Shown here piece after piece: positions 25,483-34,128 of a stretch of DNA of 64,000 bases. Positions within the stretch are counted from its first letter, which is position 1. Every line of letters begins with the position of its first letter. Source of the DNA: Klebsiella sp. RHBSTW-00484. Lineage in GTDB: Bacteria > Pseudomonadota > Gammaproteobacteria > Enterobacterales > Enterobacteriaceae. The DNA lies in NCBI RefSeq assembly GCF_013705725.1, contig NZ_CP055481.1:3782001-3846000 (forward strand), in the 5' to 3' direction. The position numbers and the translations under genes were made by a program. Below the pieces are notes generated by a model. The model had not been told where the DNA came from and ran no database searches. It saw only the letters and a program-made list of their open reading frames with translations.

Positions 25483-26198
25483 TACGGCTCCTTATAACCG
25501 GCAAACAGCCGGGCAAAATCAGGTAAGGTCACGCCAGAACGCTCAAAGCAGAGGCTGGCGACAATATGTTCAAAATGGTGCGTTAGCGCATCGCTCAGAG
25601 GCTGCAGCGCTTTGTCGCGTAATAGCTGAATAAGCTGTTCATGATCGTCACAGCGGCAGCCCTGACGCCACGGCGATCCCCATGCCGCAATAACTAATGA
25701 AGAGCGCTGGCTCAGGCGGGTCACCATCTCGGTGAGCACTTGATTGCCGGAAATCGCCTGTAGCTGTATATGAAACTCGGCGGAGTAGCGGATCGCCGCC
25801 GGGCCGTTATAGCTTTCGTGCGCCAGCTGCTCCTGACGGGTAATGGTTTCCAGCGCCGCCAGATGCGGCGGCTGGCAGCGCGCCAGCACATCCGGCAAAT
25901 TCGCCACCTCCAGCAACGCGCGGGTGCGAAAGATCTCCTGCGCTTCTTCTACCGTCGGGCTGGCGACCTGTGCACCACGTTTGGGCGTCAAAGTGACCAT
26001 TTGCACAGTGGCGAGTCGCTGCAGCACTTTTCTGATCCCCGTACGGCTCACGCCAAACACCTCTGCCAGGGCCTCTTCCGGCAGTTTGCTTCCCGGCGGC
26101 AGCTGATGCTCAACGATAGCGGTCATCAGCGCCTGATAGATTGATTCGTCTTTGTCATGCAGCTCTGGCGCGGCCTGCAGGCGATGTTGGTTGTTCAT
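25482..26198 (-). CDS. hpxS: GntR-family (FadR-type) transcriptional regulator
   Basis: The 238-residue protein has an N-terminal winged helix (IYQALMTAIVEHQLPPGSKLPEEALAEVFGVSRTGIRKVLQRL) and a C-terminal all-helical FCD domain with metal/effector residues around EFHIQL and HEQLIQLL. It is the regulator of hpxSAB and the divergent hpxP genes in Klebsiella. The ATG at 26198 (MNNQHR) is preferred to the one four codons upstream. TTGTATACAA-like sites lie in the divergent promoter region. Confidence 0.9.
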   Translation of the reverse strand: MNNQHRLQAAPELHDKDESIYQALMTAIVEHQLPPGSKLPEEALAEVFGVSRTGIRKVLQRLATVQMVTLTPKRGAQVASPTVEEAQEIFRTRALLEVANLPDVLARCQPPHLAALETITRQEQLAHESYNGPAAIRYSAEFHIQLQAISGNQVLTEMVTRLSQRSSLVIAAWGSPWRQGCRCDDHEQLIQLLRDKALQPLSDALTHHFEHIVASLCFERSGVTLPDFARLFAGYKEP

Positions 26199-26231
26199 TA
26201 ACCACTCCAATTTTTACTTTTCGATGCCAAA

Positions 26232-26263
26232 TCGTATACATAAAAATAAATTATTGCATACAA
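26232..26263. promoter_or_regulatory. Paired GntR-type operators in the hpxS-hpxP divergent promoter
   Basis: TCGTATACAT (26232-26241) and TTGCATACAA (26254-26263) are imperfect copies of the TTGTATACAA palindrome, with centres 22 bp apart, about two helical turns. They lie between the divergent starts of hpxS and hpxP and are the best candidates for HpxS binding. Confidence 0.6.
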
Positions 26264-26342
26264 AATTAACTGTTTTGGCCTGAATCCTGCAACAACCCCT
26301 GCAATCCATTTAAACGGGTTTTCATTTACAGGAGCAGGTTTC

Positions 26343-27830
26343 ATGCCAAATACACAAAATACGCACCAGGTTAAGGCCGCTGATCCCCACGCTGGATACA
26401 GCCCAAGACTTTGCAATGAGGATCTGGCGCCGACGCGCGACCAGAACTGGAGCTGGTACAACATCTTTTCTTTCTGGATGTCGGATGTGCACAGCATGGG
26501 GGGTTATGTGGTTGCCGCGAGCTTCTTTACTCTTGGCCTGGCAAGCTGGCAGGTGCTGCTGTGCCTGCTGGTGGGGATTTGTATCGTTCAGCTGTGCGCG
26601 AATCTGGTGGCGAAGCCCAGCCAGATGGCGGGCGTCCCCTACGCGGTGATTTGTCGTCAGGCGTTTGGCGTCTTCGGGGCCAATATTCCGGCGGTGATCC
26701 GCGGACTTATCGCCTTCGCGTGGTACGGAATTCAAACCTATCTGGCGGCCAACGCGCTGATGCTGGTGCTGCTGAAATTCTTTCCTTCGCTGTCGACGTT
26801 CACCGAAGCCAGCTTCCTTGGCTTGTCGCATCTGGGCTGGCTGTGCTTCGCCACCATGTGGCTACTGCAGGCAATGGTGTTCTGGCACGGGATGAGCGCC
26901 ATTAAGCGCTTTATCGATATTGCCGGTCCGGCGGTCTACGTAGTGATGCTGGCGTTAGCGGGATGGATTGTATACAAAACCGGTTTTGACGGGATCTCCT
27001 TTACCCTCGCCAGCAAATCGCTGAGCGCCGGGGAGCAAACCTGGCAGATGATCACCGCCACCGCGCTGGTGGTCTCCTACTTCTCCGGTCCGCTGCTCAA
27101 CTTTGGCGATTTCTCGCGCTACGGTAGAAGCATGGGCGAGATCCGCCGCGGCAACCGCTGGGGCCTGCCGTTCAACTTCCTGCTGTTCTCTATCGTGACC
27201 GTAGTGATTGTTTCCGGCACCCAGTCGCTGTTTGGCCGCATGATAACCGACCCGATTGAAACCGTCAGCCGCGTGGGCAACGACCTGGCGGTCGCCATTG
27301 GCCTGCTGACCATGATCACCGCCACCATCGGGATTAATATTGTGGCTAACTTTGTCTCTCCGGCGTTCGATTTCTCGAACTGCTCGCCGCAGAAAATCAG
27401 CTTCCGTACCGGAGGGATGATTGCCGCCGTCGGGTCAATCCTGCTGACGCCGTGGAACCTGTTTAACTCACCGGAGCTTATCCACTACACCCTCGACGTC
27501 CTGGGGGCGTTTATCGGCCCGCTGTTCGGTATCCTGATCGTCGATTTTTACATCATTAAGCGCGGGCAGGTTTCGGTCAACGACCTGTTCGATGACACGC
27601 CAAAAGGCCAGTACTGGTACCGCAACGGCTTTAATCCGAAAGCTATCGCCGCGCTGGTGCCCTCCGTCGCTATTGGTCTGATCATCAGCTTTATTCCAGC
27701 CCTGCACGAAGTGGCTAACTTTAGCTGGTTTATCGGCGTGTTCCTGAGCGGCGCGGCCTATCGCTGGATTGCCCGCGACGAACGGGTCGGCGCCACTGCC
27801 GGTTTTAGCGCTCTCGCCCAGAAAGAGTGA
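26343..27830 (+). CDS. hpxP: NCS1-family purine/allantoin permease
   Basis: The 495-residue integral membrane protein has about 12 hydrophobic segments and the NCS1 opening motif NEDLAPTRDQNWSWYNIFSFWMSDVHSMGGYV. NCS1 carriers import purines, hydantoins or allantoin with protons or sodium. It is divergent from hpxS, and a good ribosome-binding site (CAGGAGCAGG) precedes the ATG. A perfect TTGTATACAA palindrome lies inside the gene at 26968-26977. The exact substrate cannot be read from the sequence; hypoxanthine or allantoin is likely from context. Confidence 0.9.
   Translation: MPNTQNTHQVKAADPHAGYSPRLCNEDLAPTRDQNWSWYNIFSFWMSDVHSMGGYVVAASFFTLGLASWQVLLCLLVGICIVQLCANLVAKPSQMAGVPYAVICRQAFGVFGANIPAVIRGLIAFAWYGIQTYLAANALMLVLLKFFPSLSTFTEASFLGLSHLGWLCFATMWLLQAMVFWHGMSAIKRFIDIAGPAVYVVMLALAGWIVYKTGFDGISFTLASKSLSAGEQTWQMITATALVVSYFSGPLLNFGDFSRYGRSMGEIRRGNRWGLPFNFLLFSIVTVVIVSGTQSLFGRMITDPIETVSRVGNDLAVAIGLLTMITATIGINIVANFVSPAFDFSNCSPQKISFRTGGMIAAVGSILLTPWNLFNSPELIHYTLDVLGAFIGPLFGILIVDFYIIKRGQVSVNDLFDDTPKGQYWYRNGFNPKAIAALVPSVAIGLIISFIPALHEVANFSWFIGVFLSGAAYRWIARDERVGATAGFSALAQKE
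26968..26977. promoter_or_regulatory. Intragenic HpxS-type operator in hpxP
   Basis: A second perfect TTGTATACAA lies inside hpxP, about 725 bp downstream of the paired promoter sites, nearly mirroring the intragenic site in hpxA. Function is inferred. Confidence 0.4.
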
Positions 27831-27841
27831 TTCTGCTCCCC

Positions 27842-27866
27842 CCGCCGCGGCATCCTGTCGCGGCGG
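27842..27866 (+). terminator. GC-rich hairpin between hpxP and guaD
   Basis: CCGCCGCG pairs with CGCGGCGG across nine bases, 11 bases after the hpxP stop. There is no long T-run, so partial termination or RNA stabilisation is more likely than full termination. Confidence 0.45.
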
Positions 27867-27940
27867 TTCTCCTCCTGCGCAAACTGGCATCAATCTTGCT
27901 CAATTAACCTATCCTTTCGCTAATCCACAAGGCAGCCAAG

Positions 27941-29260
27941 ATGATGGACTACCATGCCGCAGTTCGCGGCGCATTTTTCGATATCGCCGCTGTTGCCGAT
28001 AGCGCTGACGATATCGCCCGCCACGCGCGCTATCTGGAGGATGGTATTTTGTTTCTCCGGGACGGGTGCATTCAGGCGCTGCTGCCCTGGCAGGAGGGCG
28101 AACAATATTTGCATCCGCTGAAGGGCTATCGCGACCTGCGCGGTAAGCTGCTGCTCCCCGGCTTTGCCGATGCCCACGTGCATTATCCGCAGACCGAAAT
28201 GATTGGCGCATTCGGCGAGCAGCTACTGGAGTGGCTCACTACCTATACGTTTCCGGTGGAGAGCCAGTTTGCCGACGCCGACTACGCCGCGGAGATCGCG
28301 CAATTTTTCGTTAACCAGTTGCTGAGCCACGGCACCACCACCGCGCTGGTATTTTGCACTTTGCATCCGCAATCGGTCGATGCGTTGTTTAGCGAAGCGC
28401 TACGGCTGAATATGCGCTTGCTCGCCGGGAAAGTGATGATGGACCGCCACGCGCCGGATTATCTGAGCGAAAGCGCAGAGCAAAGCTACCGACAAACCCG
28501 CGAGCTGATCCAGCGCTGGCACCAGCGCGGCCGCCTTGGCTACGCCATTACACCACGCTTCGCGCCAACCTCGACGCCGGAGCTGCTGGCAGCGGTGCAG
28601 CAGCTGCGGGAAGAGTTTCCCGATACCTGGCTGCATACCCACCTGAGCGAAAACCTCAACGAAGTCGCTTGGGTGAAAAGCCTGTGGCCGGAACATGAGC
28701 ACTATCTTGATGTTTACCATCACTATCGGTTGACCGGCGAGCGCAGCGTATTCGCCCACGGTATTCATCTGGCGGATGCAGAGTGGCAGTGCCTGCACGA
28801 GACCGGTTCAGCGCTGGCCTTTTGCCCGACCTCAAACCTGTTTCTCGGCAGCGGACTGTTTCGTTTACCGACCTGCTGGCAAAAAAAGGTGCGGATGGGT
28901 ATCGGTAGCGATGTTGGCGCAGGCACCACCTTCAGTATGCTGCGAACCCTCGGTGAGGCGTATAAAGTGAGCCAGCTGCAAAGCTACCGCCTGCGCGCCA
29001 GCGAAGCGTTCTACCATGCCACTCTCGGCGGCGCGCGCGCCCTGCGTCTCGATGAGAAGATTGGTAATTTCCAGCCTGGAAAAGAAGCCGATTTTGTGGT
29101 TATCGATCCGGCGGTCACGCCTCTTCAGCGCTTACGCAACGGGCGTTGCAAAGATATCTATGAGCAGCTGTTCGTCCTGATGACCCTGGGCGATGAGCGT
29201 AATATCAGCGAGACGTGGGTGAACGGCGAGCGCGTATGGGGTGATGCAATAGCGGAGTAG
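27941..29260 (+). CDS. guaD: Guanine deaminase
   Basis: The 439-residue amidohydrolase has the metal and substrate motifs PGFADAHVHYPQ, THLSEN, FAHGIHL and GIGSDVGAGT, in the order typical of guanine deaminases, at the family's usual length. It converts guanine to xanthine and ammonia, feeding the oxidation steps of the cluster. It follows hpxP by about 110 bases. An IS110-family element has inserted in the REP behind it. Confidence 0.93.
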   Translation: MMDYHAAVRGAFFDIAAVADSADDIARHARYLEDGILFLRDGCIQALLPWQEGEQYLHPLKGYRDLRGKLLLPGFADAHVHYPQTEMIGAFGEQLLEWLTTYTFPVESQFADADYAAEIAQFFVNQLLSHGTTTALVFCTLHPQSVDALFSEALRLNMRLLAGKVMMDRHAPDYLSESAEQSYRQTRELIQRWHQRGRLGYAITPRFAPTSTPELLAAVQQLREEFPDTWLHTHLSENLNEVAWVKSLWPEHEHYLDVYHHYRLTGERSVFAHGIHLADAEWQCLHETGSALAFCPTSNLFLGSGLFRLPTCWQKKVRMGIGSDVGAGTTFSMLRTLGEAYKVSQLQSYRLRASEAFYHATLGGARALRLDEKIGNFQPGKEADFVVIDPAVTPLQRLRNGRCKDIYEQLFVLMTLGDERNISETWVNGERVWGDAIAE

Positions 29261-29265
29261 CTTTT

Positions 29266-29333
29266 TCCCGGGTCGCGGCGCAAGCGCCTTACCCGGGCTA
29301 CCTGACCACAAGCGGCTGCGGACGCGTAGCCCG
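29266..29333. repeat. REP sequences, the second split by an IS110-family element
   Basis: TTCCCGGGTCGCGGCG...CCGGGCTACC is one REP. The next begins GCGTAGCCCG and is interrupted by the IS at about 29334. Its remaining half, ACAGGCGCGCAGCGCCACCTCCGGG, resumes at about 30718. Confidence 0.85.
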
Positions 29334-29415
29334 ATGTGATGGACACCTCCTACCTTACGGCATCAAAGTGCCAGACTGAGGTGTTAACTTCAGAGTCCCG
29401 GAGGAGGTGCCCATC

Positions 29416-30438
29416 ATGAATATTAAACGCATTGGTCTCGACCTGGCTAAAAATATCTTTCAGATACACGCGGTAGATCACCATGAACAGGTCGTCTTAC
29501 GTCAGGCTTTACGTCGTGACGCCATGACGGCATTTTTTACCCGCCTTTCTCCCTGCCTTATCGGCATTGAAGCCTGTGGCTCTTCCCATTACTGGGCTCG
29601 CGAACTGACTCGCATGGGTCATTCCGTGCGTATCATTCCCCCTCAATTCGTTAAACCTTATCTCAAAGGCAACAAAAATGATGCCAATGATGCTGGAGCT
29701 ATCTGCGAGGCTATCAGCCGCCCCGGCATGCGCTTTGTTGCCATGAAAAACGAAAGGCAACAGACACTGCAGGCTGAGCATCGGGTCCGGGCGCGTCTCA
29801 TTCGTGAACGAACGGCGCTGAGTAACGAGATTCGGGGCTTCCTGGGTGAGTTCGGTCTGGTGCTGCCGGTGGGGATAAACCGGTTGCGCAAAGCGTTGCC
29901 TGAGATACTGTCGGAGCAGGATAAATGGGATGACCGCTTTATGCGGCTGCTGTGTGAACTGGCAGAAGAGTTAAAGGGGCTGGATGAACGGGTAGCGCAC
30001 CATGACAGCTGGCTTCAGCAGACGGCCCGTGAAGATATCCGGGTAAAACGGCTGCTGGCGATAGAAGGCATGGGACCGGTGGTGGCCAGTGCGCTGGTGG
30101 CGGCAGTGGGTGATGCCCGGCAGTTCAGAAATGGCCGTGAAATGGCGGCGTATCTGGGTCTGGTTCCGCGTCAGCACTCAAGCGGAGGGAAAGAGCGACT
30201 GGGGCACATCAGCAAGCGGGGAGACAGCTATGTGCGGACGCTGCTGATACACGGAGCTCGTTCGGTGTTAAAAGCCTGTAAAGAGAAAACGGACAGACGA
30301 AGCGAGTGGCTGAAAGCGCTGGCAGAAAGGCGTAACCGAAACATTGCGACAGTGGCGCTGGCGAACAAGAATGCACGAATAGCGTGGTCCATCCTGAGTC
30401 GGGAAGAAGATTACCATGGGTTACAGGCAGCCGGTTAA
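29416..30438 (+). CDS. IS110-family DEDD recombinase (transposase)
   Basis: The 340-residue protein starts MNIKRIGLDLAKNIFQIH, the first Asp of a RuvC-like DEDD domain, continues with IGIEACGSSHYWARE and NKNDANDAGAICEA, and ends in a transposase_20 domain (LLAIEGMGPVVASALVAAVGD, AYLGLVPRQHSSGGKERLGHISKRGD) with the conserved serine region. GGAGG lies upstream of the ATG. It appears intact. It acts with an RNA encoded in the element to choose its target. Confidence 0.93.
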   Translation: MNIKRIGLDLAKNIFQIHAVDHHEQVVLRQALRRDAMTAFFTRLSPCLIGIEACGSSHYWARELTRMGHSVRIIPPQFVKPYLKGNKNDANDAGAICEAISRPGMRFVAMKNERQQTLQAEHRVRARLIRERTALSNEIRGFLGEFGLVLPVGINRLRKALPEILSEQDKWDDRFMRLLCELAEELKGLDERVAHHDSWLQQTAREDIRVKRLLAIEGMGPVVASALVAAVGDARQFRNGREMAAYLGLVPRQHSSGGKERLGHISKRGDSYVRTLLIHGARSVLKACKEKTDRRSEWLKALAERRNRNIATVALANKNARIAWSILSREEDYHGLQAAG

Positions 30439-30710
30439 CCGGCAGTGTGTAACCCATGGAGTAAAAAAGCAGTAACCTGTCGTGAGATTGCGAAGACATT
30501 GAAGCAGATGAGTAACAGGTAAGACCGGCACCTTAAAATCCGCGCTGGCCGCAGGCTCCCTGAAAAACAAAGCCGCTAGCCCGACAGGAAGAAGGTGCGC
30601 AGATAACATCATGGCCGGATACGACGGTATCGAAAGAGAGGCCGGATATACGCACGCAACTTACCGCGTTAAACAGATGAAAAGATGTCTTGCATAACGG
30701 GAGGTGTCCA
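30439..30710 (+). ncRNA. Predicted guide (seeker/bridge) RNA region of the IS110-family element
   Basis: The non-coding right end contains TAGCCCGACAGG at 30577-30588. The flanks of the element carry TAGCCCG directly to the left (29327-29333) and ACAGG directly to the right (30718-30722), so this stretch spells the joined target. That is the pattern expected of the guide in RNA-directed IS110/IS1111 elements. Complementary blocks such as GTAACCTG and CAGGTAAG allow folding. RNA ends are not defined here. Confidence 0.5.
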
Positions 30711-30747
30711 TATACGGACAGGCGCGCAGCGCCACCTCCGGGGGAAT

Positions 30748-31074
30748 TTAGCTGCCGCGATAGGTCGACCAGCCGCCGGGAGCAATTAAAAATGGTAGAT
30801 GAAAATGGTCGTCCGCCGCCTCGCGGATGGCAAAATCAATCTGCGCGTTCAGATACAGCGTCTCGCGCCCGCTGGCGGCAAACCATTCGCCAATCTCCGC
30901 CGTCAGTTGGTAACGCCCTACAGTCATTGGCCCCGAGCCGAACGCGCCGATACGGCCATTATTATCGGTAACGCCGCTAGCAATACGCACGCCCTCCCGC
31001 GCCAGCACAACCCTGATGCCCTGTGCCGGTTGACCGGTAGAAATATCCAGAATATGGGTGCTTAAGGTGCTCAT
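30748..31074 (-). CDS. hpxT: 5-hydroxyisourate hydrolase (transthyretin-like)
   Basis: The 108-residue protein has the transthyretin-related signatures: LSTHILDISTGQPAQGI at the N-terminus with the active-site His, and the C-terminal YRGS. It hydrolyses 5-hydroxyisourate, the product of HpxO, to OHCU. The ATG overlaps the hpxQ stop (ATGA), so the two catalyse consecutive steps from a coupled operon. Confidence 0.95.
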   Translation of the reverse strand: MSTLSTHILDISTGQPAQGIRVVLAREGVRIASGVTDNNGRIGAFGSGPMTVGRYQLTAEIGEWFAASGRETLYLNAQIDFAIREAADDHFHLPFLIAPGGWSTYRGS

Positions 31075-31571
31075 TCGCCAATAACTCCTTCCAGTCTTAA
31101 TAAGGTGATTTCGCGCAGTTGCGCTAACGCGTCCTGTACTTCTTCGCTATCGCCGTTGTGCAACCGACGCGATAACGCCGCTAAGATCTCATCCCCGCTG
31201 CGCCCTTTGGCGCGAATCAAAAAGACCCGGCTAAACCGTGCTTCGTAGCGGGCATTGCCCTCTTTCAGCGCCTGGGTCAGCCGGACATCGCGATCGTTAA
31301 CGTTCCCTTGTTCCTGACGTGAGAGCGCCGCATGCGCCTCTTGCCCTGCGGGCTTCTCGCCGATACGCGGATGGGCGCTCAGCGCCTCATTCAGCTCCGC
31401 TTCCCCCCACTCCTGCATCAGCTGCTGCGCGGTGCTGAGCAGCACGGCAAAATTAGCAAATGGTCGTGCCTGTATCAGCGACGCTGACCAGATTGGAAGC
31501 GCTACGCAAGGCTGAAGCACAGCGCGAGCATCGTCTTGACTGAGCTGATTAAAGCGTTCCAGAGAAATCAT
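31071..31571 (-). CDS. hpxQ: OHCU decarboxylase
   Basis: The 166-residue protein belongs to the 2-oxo-4-hydroxy-4-carboxy-5-ureidoimidazoline decarboxylases. The catalytic His67 lies in LSAHPRIGEK, and the C-terminal half keeps NARYEARFSRVFLIRAKGRS. It gives (S)-allantoin from OHCU. I chose the ATG at 31571 (MISLERFN), the family's usual start, over an upstream frame extension. It is divergent from hpxO across a 242-base gap. Confidence 0.95.
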   Translation of the reverse strand: MISLERFNQLSQDDARAVLQPCVALPIWSASLIQARPFANFAVLLSTAQQLMQEWGEAELNEALSAHPRIGEKPAGQEAHAALSRQEQGNVNDRDVRLTQALKEGNARYEARFSRVFLIRAKGRSGDEILAALSRRLHNGDSEEVQDALAQLREITLLRLEGVIGE

Positions 31572-31813
31572 AGTGGCTCCTTTAGCCTTACTCACAACCT
31601 GAACCTTGCATAAACCACGCCAAACCGCCCCCACGTGAAACAATAGATTCCCCATAACTCAATTAGCAATTTTTGATTCATAAAAAGGCACTCGCGGTGG
31701 CAAAACGCACTACTTTGGCGCATTTACGCCGCCCTTTGCCGTAAATATCGCCGTTCAACAGGGTGGTACGCAAATTGCTCAAGCCAATAACGACCCAGGC
31801 AAAGGAGAAGTAA

Positions 31814-32968
31814 ATGAAAGCATTAGTTATCGGCGGCGGAATTGGCGGCCTGAGCGCGGCGGTGGCGCTGAAAAATGCAGGCGTAGACTGCGAAGTGTTT
31901 GAAGCAGTTAAAGAAATTAAGCCGGTGGGCGCGGCTATCTCTATCTGGCCCAACGGCGTGAAGTGTATGCAGCATTTGGGCATGGGCGAGATTATCGAGA
32001 ACTACGGCGGCCCGATGCATTTTCTGGCTTACAAGGATTACCTGCGGGGAGAGAACCTTACCCAGTTCAGCCTTGCTCCGCTGGTGGAGCGCACCGGAGG
32101 TCGTCCCTGCCCGGTGTCCCGCACCGAGTTGCAGCGAGAAATGCTCGACTTCTGGGGGCGCGATGACGTGCAGTTTGGTAAACGGGTCACCCGCTGCGAA
32201 GAACACGCTGACGGCGTTCGCGTCTGGTTTACCGACGGGTCGATGGCTGAGGGGGATTTTTTAATTGCCGCCGACGGTAGCCATTCAGCGCTGCGCCCTT
32301 ACGTTCTCGGCTTTAGCCCGGAGCGGCGCTACGCGGGCTACGTTAACTGGAATGGTCTGGTAGAAATCGATGAGGCGATTGCGCCGGGTAATCAGTGGAC
32401 GACCTTTGTCGGCGAGGGCAAACGCGTGTCGCTGATGCCGATTTCTGATGGGCGGTTTTACTTTTTCTTTGATGTTCCGCTTCCGGCAGGGCTTGCTGAG
32501 GATCGCAACACGTTGCGGGCGGATCTCAGCCGTTATTTCAGCGGTTGGGCGCCGCAGGTGCAGAAGCTGATTGCTGCTCTCGATCCGCAGACCACCAACC
32601 GGATTGAAATCCATGATATTGAGCCGTTTGATAAGCTGATCCGCGGTAGGGTCGCTCTGCTGGGCGACGCCGGGCACAGCACCACCCCGGATATCGGCCA
32701 GGGCGGCTGCGCGGCGATGGAAGATGCGGTGGTGCTGGGAGATCTGTTCCGCCAGAGCCACGATATTGCCGGGGGATTGCAGCAGTATGAAGCGCTGCGC
32801 CGCGACCGGGTTCGCGACCTGGTGCTGAAAGCGCGTAAACGTTGTGATGTGACCCATGGCAAAGATATGGCGCAGACGCAAGCCTGGTACCAGGAGCTGA
32901 AAACCGAGACCGGTGAGCGGATTATCAACGGTCTGTGCGAAACCATTCAGGGCGGCCCGTTGGGGTAA
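31814..32968 (+). CDS. hpxO: FAD-dependent urate hydroxylase
   Basis: This 384-residue flavoprotein monooxygenase starts with the FAD-binding MKALVIGGGIGGLSAAVAL motif and has the second nucleotide motif GRVALLGDAGHSTTPDIGQGGCAAMEDA. The length is that of Klebsiella HpxO, which uses NADH and oxygen to turn urate into 5-hydroxyisourate. AAGGAGAAG precedes the start. It is divergent from hpxQT and convergent with its regulator hpxR. Confidence 0.95.
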   Translation: MKALVIGGGIGGLSAAVALKNAGVDCEVFEAVKEIKPVGAAISIWPNGVKCMQHLGMGEIIENYGGPMHFLAYKDYLRGENLTQFSLAPLVERTGGRPCPVSRTELQREMLDFWGRDDVQFGKRVTRCEEHADGVRVWFTDGSMAEGDFLIAADGSHSALRPYVLGFSPERRYAGYVNWNGLVEIDEAIAPGNQWTTFVGEGKRVSLMPISDGRFYFFFDVPLPAGLAEDRNTLRADLSRYFSGWAPQVQKLIAALDPQTTNRIEIHDIEPFDKLIRGRVALLGDAGHSTTPDIGQGGCAAMEDAVVLGDLFRQSHDIAGGLQQYEALRRDRVRDLVLKARKRCDVTHGKDMAQTQAWYQELKTETGERIINGLCETIQGGPLG

Positions 32969-32982
32969 AGATGTTGGCATCT

Positions 32983-33088
32983 GCGCCCTTCCCGGCTCGC
33001 GGCGTAAACGCCTTGCCCGGGGGAAGACCGGAGGGTGTTGTAGAATCTTCCCGGAGGCGATGCTGCGCATCTGTCCGGGCTACTCGTC
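32983..33088. repeat. REP sequences between convergent hpxO and hpxR
   Basis: A REP palindrome CCCGGCTCGCGGCG...CCTTGCCCGGG is followed by a second, TTCCCGGAGGCGATGCTGCGCATCTGTCCGGGCTAC, whose end overlaps the hpxR stop region. They lie between two converging genes and may protect or end both transcripts. Confidence 0.85.
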
Positions 33089-34003
33089 CGCAGGGGATGG
33101 CGTCTGCATCTCCTCCATCACCGCGGTGAGTTTCTGAATCGCCATTTGCGCCGGGCGGGAAAGCTGGCGCGAGGGAGCGGTACACAGGGCCAGGGTGAGA
33201 GGTCGTAGCAACTTGTTGCGCAGCGGGACAAACGCCAGCTGCCCGCTTTTTACCTCATCCAGCACGTCCAGGCGGCTGAGGATGGTCACACCGCTGCCTT
33301 TGAGCACCAGCGACTTAATCAGCCGGATATCGTTGCAGCTGATGCTGTTCGCCGGAGAAAAATCATAATGCCGATAGAGCATCGCAACCCGCTCATGGAC
33401 GATCAGCGGCGCACCGGGAAGAATATGCCGCTCCTCGCTTAGTTCACCCAATGAGAGCATCGCAGCATGCGCCTGGGGATGAGCCGGGCGCATCACCACG
33501 CCCATCTCCAGCTCTGCAAAGGCCAGCACGCTCAGCCCGGCCTGGCCTTCGGGGTCCAGAATCAAGCCAAAATCGAGATCCGCTTGCCGCACCTTCTGGC
33601 TGACGGTATGGCTGTCCGCCACCTGCAGATTCAGCTCCAGCCACTGCCAGCTGGCGATGATCTCCGCCAGCGCGGCGGCAAAGCATCCTTCCGCCAGCGC
33701 CTGCACCATACCAACGCTAACGGTACCGCGCTTCAGCCCCTGCAGCTCATCAAACTTCTGCCGCGTCAGATGAAACTCCTTTTGCCAGCGCAGCAGGTCG
33801 TTGTACAGCAACTCTCCGGCGGTGGTCATGCGCAGCCCTTCCGGCAGGCGCTCAAACAGCGGCGTGCCGAAGGCTTCTTCCGCCTGCAAAATTTGCCGGT
33901 TAATGGCCGAGGCGGAAATATGCAGTTTTTCCGCCGCCCGCCGCAGGCTGCCGCTGCGGGCTACTTCGGCAAAATAGAGAGCAAAACGCGAAAATGGGCT
34001 CAT
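33080..34003 (-). CDS. hpxR: LysR-family transcriptional regulator
   Basis: The 307-residue protein has an N-terminal LysR helix-turn-helix (SRFALYFAEVARSGSLRRAAEKLHISASAINRQI) and a substrate-binding C-terminal domain. In Klebsiella HpxR controls the hypoxanthine oxidation genes hpxDE and hpxO. The start MSPFSR at 34003 has AGGTACTC upstream. It is divergent from hpxD across 125 bases, which must hold its own and its target promoter. Confidence 0.9.
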   Translation of the reverse strand: MSPFSRFALYFAEVARSGSLRRAAEKLHISASAINRQILQAEEAFGTPLFERLPEGLRMTTAGELLYNDLLRWQKEFHLTRQKFDELQGLKRGTVSVGMVQALAEGCFAAALAEIIASWQWLELNLQVADSHTVSQKVRQADLDFGLILDPEGQAGLSVLAFAELEMGVVMRPAHPQAHAAMLSLGELSEERHILPGAPLIVHERVAMLYRHYDFSPANSISCNDIRLIKSLVLKGSGVTILSRLDVLDEVKSGQLAFVPLRNKLLRPLTLALCTAPSRQLSRPAQMAIQKLTAVMEEMQTPSPADE

Positions 34004-34128
34004 GAGTACCTGTTCTCTTTTTTGCAACAGCTAACTGACTTAATGGCGATGGATGTCAACACCCTAATATGGCAACAATAAACTCACAACAATTAAACAA
34101 ATGTTTTTTGTGAGCAGGAAGAGAAGCC

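Larger units (their letters stand above)
29334..30714 (+). mobile_element. IS110-family insertion sequence (IS1111-like group) in a REP
   Basis: The element has subterminal inverted repeats TGGACACCTCC (29340-29350) and GGAGGTGTCCA (30700-30710), one DEDD recombinase gene and a 272-base non-coding right end. Subterminal repeats and a 3' non-coding region are the build of the IS1111 group. It sits in the middle of a REP palindrome, a known target class of this family. Exact ends are uncertain by a few bases and no target duplication is expected. Confidence 0.88.
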
